Translations under genes and position numbers: made by a program
Notes under the pieces: model-generated
Told to the model about the DNA's origin: nothing
The model's database searches: none
The model's input: only the letters and a program-made list of their open reading frames with translations
Assembly: GCA_026770595.1 (NCBI GenBank)
Contig: MU634141.1
Coordinates: 1 to 15,196, forward strand
Source of the DNA: Ochromonadaceae sp. CCMP2298
Lineage: Eukaryota; Sar; Synurophyceae; Ochromonadales; Ochromonadaceae
Reading direction: 5' to 3'
DNA: 15,196 bases
Shown here: one piece after another, positions 8,427 to 15,196 of the stretch
Numbering within the stretch: the stretch's first letter is position 1
How the letters are laid out: each line of letters begins with the position of its first letter

Positions 8427-8666
8427 CTATTCCGTCGTGTGGTTGTACTCCACCTCTCCGTACTTGCCCTCTGTGATGCGTTTAATAGGTAAAAATAAAG
8501 ATGTTATGTGTTAGGTGTACATATAGAAGGGTTTAATACATATAGAAGGATTTAATACATAGGGTTTAATACATATAGAAGGGTTTAATACATGTTGGAT
8601 TTAATACATATATAAGGGTTTAATACCTGTGAACCGTCTCATGTGCTTCTGCACGTCTGCCTCGAA
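8427..8666 (-). pseudogene. Truncated duplicate of the SPCS2 terminal exon, interrupted by an intron-like insertion
   Basis: Positions 8666-8627 and 8470-8427 on the minus strand match the end of the SPCS2 terminal exon (8860-8777) with five substitutions in about 84 nt: two silent, three conservative (R to K, K to T, D to E). The copy begins at the Phe of FEADVQKHMRRFTEGKYG and ends in TAG, so its reading frame is intact. It lacks the upstream half of the exon and any visible acceptor. The parts are separated by 156 nt (8471-8626) starting GTATTA and ending CATCACAG; the intact copy has no interruption there. It is probably a partial tandem duplicate within the SPCS2 3' region, though use as an alternative 3' exon cannot be excluded. 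Confidence 0.85.
8471..8632 (-). mobile_element. Intron-like insertion flanked by 6-bp direct repeat (putative introner)
   Basis: The direct repeat CTGTGA (plus strand) is at 8471-8476 and 8627-8632 and flanks 150 bp of unrelated sequence. On the minus strand, removing 8626-8471 as a GT-AG intron rejoins the exon exactly as in the paralogous copy, with the acceptor AG supplied by one copy of the repeat. The insert contains about six copies of a TTTAATAC-type unit (spacing 14-19 bp). No terminal inverted repeats or coding capacity were seen. Confidence 0.7.
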
Positions 8667-8776
8667 TCATAAGAACGATTGGTTTCAACAAGTGGAATTT
8701 ATTTTTATTTATTTTCCTATGTACGGAATCAAGTGTTCCCCACCCCCCTACACTACCCCTAAAGTGTATGATGATA

Positions 8777-9924
8777 CTAGTCCGTCTTGTGGTTGTACTC
8801 CACCTCTCCGTACTTGCCCTCTGTGAACCTCCTCATGTGCCTCTGCACGTCTGCCTCGAAGGCGCCCTCGTCGAACTCGCCCTTCTCGGTGAAGTACCGC
8901 CCCACGTACATCTTGGCAGAGGACACCTGTTATGTGCGTTACATGCGTTTACGTGTGCGTTACATAAACGTTACATAAACGTATAGATATGGGTTAGAGA
9001 AGAAGGGTCGGAAGGACTTAATCATACGAGCCAAGCAATAGGCATAATACTGTAATACTTTTATACTCCTAGGGACAGAGCCTCATTCCCACATTCCCAT
9101 TCCCCAGTTTCCCTGTTCCTACCTGGTCGGTTTTGCCCTTGAGCTGCACCAGCAGAGAGAAGTACTCCTGGAAGCGAGGGAAGCAGGTACGGATCTCAAG
9201 GGCATGGGCGAACGTCTGCGGGGGATGGGGATGGGGAGGGGGTGGAGGGTGGGGGGGTGAGGTGGAGGTGGAGGGGTAAGGAGGAGGGAGGAGGGGAGAG
9301 AAGGGGGGCAGGGGTGACAAGAGTCAGGAGAGGTGGTACAGGGAATGACGCACGTGTTATGTGTATCAAAACCCATCTTTCCTATGGTGTGAATGTGTTA
9401 ATGCCCCTTACCTTGTTGGGCTTTGTGAACATAATCGTATCCTTGTCTACGAAGGTCACGAACACCTGCAGTACGCTGCTGATGATGAAATACGCCGCGC
9501 AGCAGACCGCCAACAACGGCCTGCTCTCCGGGAAAGGGATGGGATAAAACTGCGCCACCATAGCGAACACACAGCTGAGCACCATCAGAACCAGCTTAAG
9601 ATTCTCCCAGTTGTAGTTGGCCTCGAAGCCGGCCGCCGCAATTGCAGCGGCTGTGGCGTCGTCTAGGACCTGCTTGACCTTTACTGAGTCTCCGGTCTCG
9701 ATGACGAAGGGCGATGCCGCATCGGTGTACTCCACCTCCTCGTCCTCCTCTACTAGCTCAACTGAAGAGATGGGGGAAGAGGGAGAGGGTTAGAGGGAGG
9801 GGAGAGGGGGAGAGGGGGAGAGGGAGAGAGGGGGAGAGGGGGAGAGGGATGGGGGGAGGGATGCAATTAGAATAGGTACTTTGGGCTTCAAACTGCTTCT
9901 AGACTTACCCTCTTCTGTCGACAT
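8777..9924 (-). CDS. SPCS2: Signal peptidase complex subunit 2 (SPC25-type)
   Basis: Non-catalytic subunit of the ER signal peptidase complex. Minus-strand exons 9924-9909 (16 nt), 9761-9412, 9215-9123 and 8926-8777 are in phase and give 202 residues. The tiny first exon encodes MSTEE. Residues 6-16 are acidic. Two membrane spans follow at about 60-77 (LKLVLMVLSCVFAMVAQF) and 88-111 (LLAVCCAAYFIISSVLQVF), giving the family's hairpin with cytosolic ends. Beyond them lie the conserved TFVDKDTIMFTKPNK, the RFQEYFSLLVQL segment and AKMYVGRYFTEKGEFDEGAF, which matches the family C-terminal pattern (VGRYF then a short acidic loop). The length is close to animal SPCS2. The gene diverges from PRPS. 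Its terminal exon is partially duplicated just downstream. Confidence 0.95.
9764..9908 (-). repeat. SPCS2 intron 1 with long GGGAGA tract
   Basis: The plus strand from about 9767 to 9858 is almost pure purine (GGGGGAGA units), read as a C/T tract in the transcript before the acceptor. The G-runs could form a quadruplex on the plus strand. Confidence 0.7.
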
Positions 9925-10347
9925 CTAACTATGCTTTGAAGGCAAGTGGCGGCAACTCCCAGTTTCGCGTCGACTTCTTGTCAGACGGAGCTCACGATCC
10001 TGTCTCTGCGTCTGTATCTCGAAAGGAACTCGACCCTGACCACGGCTGGAATGGCAGGAGAAGTCAGCGAGACGTAGACCCGATCGCGAAGCAACATGCC
10101 TGCTGCACATCGCAGCAGCTAAAGGTGGAAACAACCCACTGAGCCATTATATTTGGGGGCTTTATTCTACACATCACATCTCTATTTGGGGTCTTTTCAT
10201 TTTGATTCCCAATAATTCTCAATCAGTCCCCCCCTCATCTGTGCCCTTCAAAAAAAATTAGCGGGCAATTGCATCGCATTTATCTCTTGGATTCGCCTCG
10301 CTTTCTGCCCTCCCCTGCACAGTTTCCGCCCTGGCAATTGCAAAATC
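9925..10347. promoter_or_regulatory. Bidirectional upstream region between SPCS2 (-) and PRPS (+)
   Basis: No gene seen. A 15-bp element recurs in direct orientation, TATTTGGGGGCTTTA at 10150-10164 and TATTTGGGGTCTTTT at 10183-10197, 33 bp apart and 150-200 nt upstream of the PRPS ATG. A CCAATAATT stretch lies near 10208-10216. The first 200 nt next to SPCS2 are GC-richer and without evident repeats. A regulatory role is inferred from position and repetition only. Confidence 0.4.
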
Positions 10348-12065
10348 ATGTTCTCTCTCGCCAGCAAGAAGTCTATGCAGTACGTGCGCAGGACCGCCGC
10401 GGTCCCGCACGCGCGCAGCCTCTTCAGTGCCGCGGCCGCCGCCCAGGGGGACGAGAGCGCCTTCCAGGTGATTTGAATATCCTAAGAACAGTCGAATGGT
10501 GCCACGCTAACGCTAATCTCTATCCCCTACAGGGCAAGTATGTAGCGATGATATTCGCGGCGGGCCTGGCGCTCGCGGCTGCGAGTAGTGAGTCCAGCTG
10601 CGAGACGAACAACAACAAAGAGATCATCCAGACCACCCGCAAGCTCTCCAAGGGCATCAAGGTCTTCTCCGGCAACGCCAACCCCGCCCTCTCCGAGGAG
10701 GTGGTGAAGCACCTAGATATCAGCCTGGGCAAGATCACCGTGGGCCGCTTCTCTGACGGAGAGGTGCTGGTGCAGGTCAACGAGCACATCCGCGGCCGTG
10801 ACGTGTACCTCATCCAGCCCACCCTGCCCCCCGTGAACGAGACCCTCATGGAGCTTCTGCTGATGATCTCCACCTGCCGCCGCGCCTCGGCTCGCAAGAT
10901 CACCGCCATCATCCCCTACTACGGGTACGCCCCCATGCACTAAATGCGTATTTAACCCCCTCCTTTACTATAAATGCGTATGTAACCCCCCCCCTACCCC
11001 CCTCTCCCCCTCCTCCGCCCCACAAACACACAGGTACGCCCGCCAGGACCGCAAGATGCAAGCGCGCGTGCCCATCTCCGCCGCAGACGTGGCTCGCCTC
11101 CTGGAGGCCGTGGGTGTGGACAGAGTCGTGTCGGTGGACCTGCATTGCGGGCAGATACAAGGCTTCTTCAGGCCGCGCGTGCCGGTCGACAACCTCGAGG
11201 GCTTCACCGTGGGCGTGGGCTATTTCGGGGATATGGATCTAGTGTCCCCGGTTATTGTATCCCCCGACGCGGGCGGAGTGTATCGCGCGAAGCAGTTCAG
11301 AGACAGGCTGCTGCGCAAGCACGAGATGGACTGCGGTCTGGCGATGATCATCAAGCAGCGCGCCAAGGTGGGTAGCGTGTTGCTATAGTACTGTTATAGT
11401 ACACTGTTAGATATAACGTTAGCTGTAGTACGTACTGTGTCATTCCCATGTTTCGCTATGATTCCTGTACTTATCATTCCCATGTCCCCATGTTTGTTCC
11501 CTATTCCCATGTTTCCTATTAGACCAACGCGATCGAGCGCATGGACCTGGTGGGCAGCGTGGACGGCTGCGACGTCATCCTGGTCGATGACATGGTCGAC
11601 ACCGCAGGTTAGTAAAATATAAAATTAATTCCAAAGAATTGTATTTCATATATATAATAATTTATTAAATACTTCAATACTATTCCAAAAGGCACCCTGT
11701 GCAAAGCCGTAGACGTGCTGCTGGAGTCAGGCGCCCGCCGCGTGTTCGCTTTCTGCTCCCACGGGGTGCTCTCGGGCCCCGCTGCCCAGCGTATCGCGGA
11801 CTCTCAGGTACTGTGTGTGTACTATGCTGTGTGTACTATGTGTGTACTATATGTGTACTACCTATTTATTTCTTACTACCTATTACTAATTACCTATTAC
11901 CTACTTCCCACTCAGCTGACCGAGCTGGTCATTCTGGACACTATTCCTATGTCGGAGGAGTGCAAGGCCACTAAGAAGATCAAGCAGTTGAGCGTGGGGC
12001 CGCTCCTGGCTCAGGCGATTAGCAATATCCACAACAGAAAGTCGATCTCGGCACTGTTCAAGTAA
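10348..12065 (+). CDS. PRPS: Ribose-phosphate pyrophosphokinase (PRPP synthetase), probably organelle-targeted
   Basis: Makes PRPP from ribose 5-phosphate and ATP, feeding purine, pyrimidine, NAD, His and Trp synthesis. Exons 10348-10467, 10533-10924, 11034-11367, 11523-11607, 11692-11807 and 11916-12065 give 398 residues. The catalytic core starts near 82. It contains [37 protein letters not shown], the ATP-site segment [37 protein letters not shown] and the PRPP loop [15 protein letters not shown] (299-313). Exon 1 (residues 1-40) is a separate basic, Ala/Arg-rich presequence ([18 protein letters not shown]) that looks mitochondrial. A hydrophobic stretch follows at 43-57 ([15 protein letters not shown]), which may anchor the enzyme or be part of the presequence. 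No ASAFAP motif is present, so plastid import is less likely. Intron 2 (10925-11033) is flanked by a 9-bp direct repeat. Confidence 0.96.
10925..11033 (+). other. PRPS intron 2 flanked by a perfect 9-bp direct repeat
   Basis: GGTACGCCC spans the donor (10924-10932) and the acceptor side (11033-11041). The intron is 109 nt and contains an internal 20-bp repeat (TAAATGCGTATKTAACCCCC) at 10941-10960 and 10971-10990, then a C-rich tract ending CACACAG. Splicing leaves one copy, encoding GYA in the conserved PYYGYARQ motif. Confidence 0.85.
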
Positions 12066-12709
12066 GAAACCAGTACCCAGCAGGTTAGGGGTTGCGGGGA
12101 CCAGGGTAGGGTAGGGGGAAGAGTAAGAAGGGTAGCAGGGGTAGGGGAGCAGGGTAGGGAGGGGGGGATAGTGGGATGGGGTTAGCAGAGACAAGTATCA
12201 AGAACGCGTATACTGTGCGGGGGGAGGAGCAGCGCCCCTGCCCTACTGTCCATATTCCTGGTATTTCCCCCCCCACCCCATCAAGACACCACACCGCTGA
12301 GACCAACAATGTGCCACTGCCCGCGTCATTTTATCGGGCCAGTGCTCGTTTATTCCAGTGAAACTTTTGTATGTCAAAGCAAGTCAAATCCAGCCAGGAT
12401 ATGGGTGGAAATCTATCAAGATTCTATTTTTTTCCTTGGACGCGATTTCTGGGATTGTAAATACTGTTTGCTGGATCGCGAACAACAGAGCAACGCGTCT
12501 GTATCTCATCCGTCTATACATTTAATTTAATTTAGCTGCTTATTAGTGCAAAAATTCCCATATTTCAAGAGGGGAACGTCCTAAGTTCCCGACCTCTGCC
12601 TAGAGGTGATTCCTCTCCTCCTCATCAATCCCCGCTCTTGCCCATAATTCAATAGTCTAACAGTGCCATTTCCTCGCAATTCCGGACAGTTGGCCTATCG
12701 GGGGCAGTG
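12066..12709. other. Intergenic region between PRPS and the LRR gene, with G-rich tract
   Basis: No gene seen. Positions 12083-12182 on the plus strand are a run of GGGTAGGG, GGGGTAGGGG and GGGAGGGGGGG motifs, capable in principle of forming a G-quadruplex in the PRPS 3' flank. The rest (12183-12709) has no clear motif and presumably contains the PRPS 3' end and the LRR promoter. Confidence 0.55.
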
Positions 12710-13879
12710 ATGTATCTCCACAGCCGCGCGACACGCGACAAGCACGCAGAGCTAAGCATTTTGGGGGAGCGCTGGGCATCCTTCCTCGGCAGCTGGGAGC
12801 CATTCGCAGATGCCGTCACTCCGTTCCTGACCAACAAGGATTTGTTTCAGTTGTCGGCATGCTGCAGGGAGGTGCTTCAGCTGCGCTACACGCTGGGGAG
12901 GTGGTCGGCGGTGCTCGATGATGCTTCGTACCAGAGATTTCACATCATGCGCTACTCCGTGCCACCGTGCTTCGATTTGGAGACGTTCGATCTCGTCGCC
13001 CAGCTCGGACAGCGGCTCTCCATCAGAATGCGCTCAACAAGCAGAGACAACTTGGATGCTTTCGCAGGTGTGCACACGGTCTCTGTCGACCCTCCAGGGG
13101 TGTCTTTTCATCTTAAATGCGTAAATGCTCTGGCAGGAGTGCACAACTTGAGCCTTGTTGGTCAGCCGGGTATCACCGACGTGAGTGCCTTGGGAGGTGT
13201 GCATACTCTCACTCTCAAGGGCTGTTCTGAGATCACTAATGTGAGTGCTTTGGGAGGCGTGCATACATTGGATCTTACGGACTGCATGCGTATCAGGGAT
13301 GTGAGTGCCTTGGGAGGCGTACATACACTGGAGCTCACGGGCTGCATAGGTATCACTAATGTCAGCGCTCTCGGAGGTGTACATACGCTAAACCTTGATT
13401 GCTGTCGTGCGATCAGGGATGTGAGTGCTCTCGGAGGCGTGCACACGCTGTATCTTAGTGAATGTCATGGTATCACCAATGTGAGTGCGCTGGGTAGCGT
13501 GCACATGCTGGATCTTAGTTGCTGTGAGGGTATCAGGGATGTGAGTGCGCTGGGTAGCGTGCACATGCTGGATCTTAGTTGCTGTGAGGGTATCAGGGAT
13601 GTGAGCGCTCTCGGAGGCGTACACACGCTGGATATTAGTTACTGTAGGGGTATCACAGATGTGAGCGCTCTGGGAGCAGTCAACACGCTGGATATCTCTG
13701 TCTGCCGTGGCATCGCCGACTTCAGCGCTCTGGGAGGCGTACACAATCTGACTATGAGGTACCTTTGGAATATTGACGTAAGTGCTCTCGGAGGTGTGCA
13801 CACACTCGACCTTCGCAACTGCACCAATCTCACAGGTTTGGATGCTCTCGGGAGCGTGTCCAATCTTATTCTGGAGTAA
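12710..13879 (+). CDS. F-box-like leucine-rich-repeat protein with 20-residue repeats
   Basis: Single-exon gene, 389 residues; the ATG at 12710 is chosen over an in-frame GTG just before it. Residues 30-60 (WEPFADAVTPFLTNKDLFQL, then SACCREVLQLRY) look like a degenerate F-box. From about residue 113 to the end come 14 LRR-type units, consensus I-T-D-V-S-A-L-G-G-V-H-T-L-D-L-S-x-C-x-G, 20 residues each. Such solenoids bind protein partners, and with an F-box they often choose ubiquitin-ligase substrates (family knowledge; inference here). The repeats are also a 60-bp DNA repeat from about 13180 to 13780. No signal peptide or membrane span is present. Similar VSALGxVHTLDLS arrays are common in large gene families of algae and protists. 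The absence of introns contrasts with every other gene here and could indicate a retro- or recently duplicated copy. Confidence 0.85.
   Translation: MYLHSRATRDKHAELSILGERWASFLGSWEPFADAVTPFLTNKDLFQLSACCREVLQLRYTLGRWSAVLDDASYQRFHIMRYSVPPCFDLETFDLVAQLGQRLSIRMRSTSRDNLDAFAGVHTVSVDPPGVSFHLKCVNALAGVHNLSLVGQPGITDVSALGGVHTLTLKGCSEITNVSALGGVHTLDLTDCMRIRDVSALGGVHTLELTGCIGITNVSALGGVHTLNLDCCRAIRDVSALGGVHTLYLSECHGITNVSALGSVHMLDLSCCEGIRDVSALGSVHMLDLSCCEGIRDVSALGGVHTLDISYCRGITDVSALGAVNTLDISVCRGIADFSALGGVHNLTMRYLWNIDVSALGGVHTLDLRNCTNLTGLDALGSVSNLILE
13181..13780 (+). repeat. 60-bp coding tandem repeat (LRR units)
   Basis: Ten consecutive 60-bp periods align without any length change. Units 13481-13540 and 13541-13600 are identical over all 60 bases, indicating a very recent duplication or gene conversion. 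Confidence 0.9.
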
Positions 13880-14376
13880 TGGTGCTATCGAGCAGGAGCA
13901 GGAGCAGGAGCAGAGGCAGTAGCAGAGGCAGGAATAGTAGCAGTAGCAGAGGTAGAGGCAGGAACAGGAACAGAGGCAGGAGCAACAGCAGTAGCAGACA
14001 GCAGGGGTTAGAGGAACAGGGACGGGGTGGTGGTGAGTGTGGTGGAAAGGTTTGCACTGCCCCCGTGGCACTCCCCGCACTTTTGTAAATAACCGAACAA
14101 GGTCGAAATTTGTCGAATTTTGTCGAAATTGAGGTCGGATTAACTGTGGTCTAACTGCCAGTGCTGCCGATGGAATCTAGGCACTGGCACTAACACTAAC
14201 ACTACCTACTGCCACTACCGGCACTGCTACCGGCACTGACGCTTTCTAGTAATCTGGGAATCTGGGGACTGGGAACCCAAAGAAACAGGGGAACTGGGAA
14301 ACTGGGAATTCTGAAACTGAAATTTGGGGGAACTCGAGAAATGTGGGGAATTCTGGGAGTAGGCAGGCACAAGCAC
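13880..14376. other. LRR gene 3' flank with AGCAGG microsatellite-like tract
   Basis: From 13890 to 14000 the plus strand is an AGCAGGAGCAGG/AGCAGAGGCAGG tract. An open frame of 69 codons starts at an ATG overlapping the LRR stop (TAATG, 13877-13881) and would encode an SR/RG-rich peptide; I treat it as 3' UTR low complexity. Further on are TGTCGAAATT repeats (14101-14131), CACTAACACTAC-type repeats (14180-14240) and GGGAACTGGGAA repeats (14255-14355). No gene is supported. Confidence 0.55.
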
Positions 14377-15196
14377 TCAAGCGAAAGAGCTCCAGGTGCT
14401 GTCGTGCGCGGCGCCCATCATCTTCTGCAGCGTAGCGGGGCAGGCGTTGGCGTTGTCCGAGTACACCTAATAAGAGCATAATAAGAGCATAATAAGAGTA
14501 TATTAAGAGTATAATAAGAGCATCATATGAGTGTAATATGAGTATAATAAGAGTGTAATATGAGTATAATATGAATATAATAAGAGCATAATAAGAGTAG
14601 AATAAGAGTGTAATATGAGTATAATATGAATATAATAAGAGTATAATAAGAGTATAATAAGAGTATAATAAGAGTATAATAAGAGAGTGTAATGAGAGTA
14701 TAATGAGAGGCCGCAGACCGAATCAGATAAACCATAGTATGAAGTTTTAGAAGGAAAAACAGTTGTTCGAGGTGAAAAGACCAGATTTGGCACCAGGGGG
14801 GTGATAAAAAGACGAAAAAGACGTATCTTATGTAATTCGACCTACCTGTGCGAAGGAGAGGGCGTTGCCGGCCACCGCTGCGTCCCACACCTTGCCTCCG
14901 TCTGTCTCCAAATGAGAGCGCATCACTGCCTGGCCTTGCTCGCTGAACACGCCACACAGCACGTCTCCCTCTCCGGCCTCCACACTCACACTCCCTACTG
15001 TCCCCACACTCCCCACTGTCCCCTCTGTCCCCCCCACACTAGCACTCCCGTCAGTCCCCGTCCCCTCCGGTCCCTGGAAGTAGTTGTAGATAATGCTGCC
15101 AGGTTTTGCCACAATGCGCTCAGCCGTTACGTTTATCAGCACACAGCCCTCTGCCTCGATGTGCCTGCAGCGCACGTTGCACAGCACGGAGCGGCG
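14377..15196 (-). CDS. Unidentified protein, C-terminal part (5' end outside window)
   Basis: Minus-strand exons 15196-14846 (open at the window edge) and 14466-14377 are in phase and give 146 visible residues. The first part (RRSVLCNVRCRHIEAEGC, VLINVTAERIVAKPGSIIYN) has the alternating short-strand, turn and hydrophobic pattern of a parallel beta-helix, like the helix ends of sugar-nucleotidyltransferase-related proteins; this is a fold impression, not an identification. A Gly/Ser/Val/Thr-rich insert of about 35 residues follows, encoded by a CCCCACACT/CCCCACTGT-type tandem repeat. Then come VLCGVFSEQGQAVMRS, ETDGGKVWDAAVAGNALSFA and a C-terminus AATLQKMMGAAHDSTW-like segment (exactly PATLQKMMGAAHDSTWSSFA). 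I do not recognise a function. It converges on the LRR gene. Confidence 0.65.
14467..14845 (-). repeat. Intron of the last gene, filled with AATAAGAGTAT repeats
   Basis: GT-AG intron of 379 nt on the minus strand. Positions 14467-14706 are about 20 copies of an 11-12-bp AATAAGAGTAT / ATATGAGTATA unit. The remaining 140 nt near the donor are unique. Confidence 0.8.

Noticed and set aside
9936-10142. Short open frames on both strands in the SPCS2/PRPS intergenic region
   Set aside because: No similarity to known proteins, no splice or start context, and overlap with both presumed promoters.
13034-14080. Long antisense open frames under the LRR gene (116 and 230 codons)
   Set aside because: They are by-products of the 60-bp periodic repeat, which keeps all frames open; their translations are just repeats mirroring the LRR units.

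Overview
This window looks like nuclear DNA of a photosynthetic microalga with a secondary red-type plastid, most likely an ochrophyte (stramenopile); a haptophyte is the main alternative. Three things support this. The genes are GC-rich and cut by many short GT-AG introns that are AT-rich at the 5' side and C/T-rich before the acceptor. One gene encodes a fucoxanthin-chlorophyll-type light-harvesting protein whose first exon is an ER signal peptide ending in an 'ASAFAP'-like motif (ATAF). A bZIP-like basic region also resembles stramenopile bZIPs. Operons, Shine-Dalgarno sites, tRNAs, rRNAs and CRISPR arrays were not seen.

Layout, left to right: (1) the 3' part of a PKA/PKG-like AGC protein kinase, + strand, seven visible exons, 10-1691; (2) an HD-superfamily phosphohydrolase, - strand, 2163-3253; (3) a light-harvesting protein (LHC/FCP), - strand, 3870-4737; (4) an acidic bZIP-like protein with no recognisable zipper, + strand, 5213-6579; (5) SYS1, Golgi trafficking, - strand, 7197-7967; (6) a truncated duplicate of the SPCS2 terminal exon, 8427-8666, then SPCS2 itself (signal peptidase complex subunit 2), - strand, 8777-9924; (7) ribose-phosphate pyrophosphokinase with an N-terminal presequence, + strand, 10348-12065; (8) an F-box-like leucine-rich-repeat protein with 60-bp coding repeats, + strand, 12710-13879; (9) the 3' part of an unidentified protein, - strand, 14377-15196. 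LHC/bZIP and SPCS2/PRPS are divergent pairs with promoter regions of about 0.4-0.5 kb. Kinase/HD, bZIP/SYS1 and LRR/last gene are convergent. The genes are mainly housekeeping and do not form one pathway, although SPCS2 and SYS1 both serve the secretory route.

The most interesting theme is intron gain. The duplicated SPCS2 exon carries a 156-nt GT-AG insertion, flanked by a 6-bp direct repeat, at a site that is uninterrupted in the neighbouring intact copy; splicing it out would restore the reading frame exactly. PRPS intron 2 has a perfect 9-bp direct repeat (GGTACGCCC) across its two splice sites, kinase intron 4 has an 8-bp near-repeat, and three kinase introns share a related 3' module. 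Together these resemble introner-type insertion. Other points are a DFG-to-DWS change in the kinase, a bZIP without a zipper, and a GTAACTTAC/TTACGTAA motif set shared by the HD and LHC upstream regions.

All exon structures were derived by hand from splice signals, phase continuity and family resemblance; no database search was possible.
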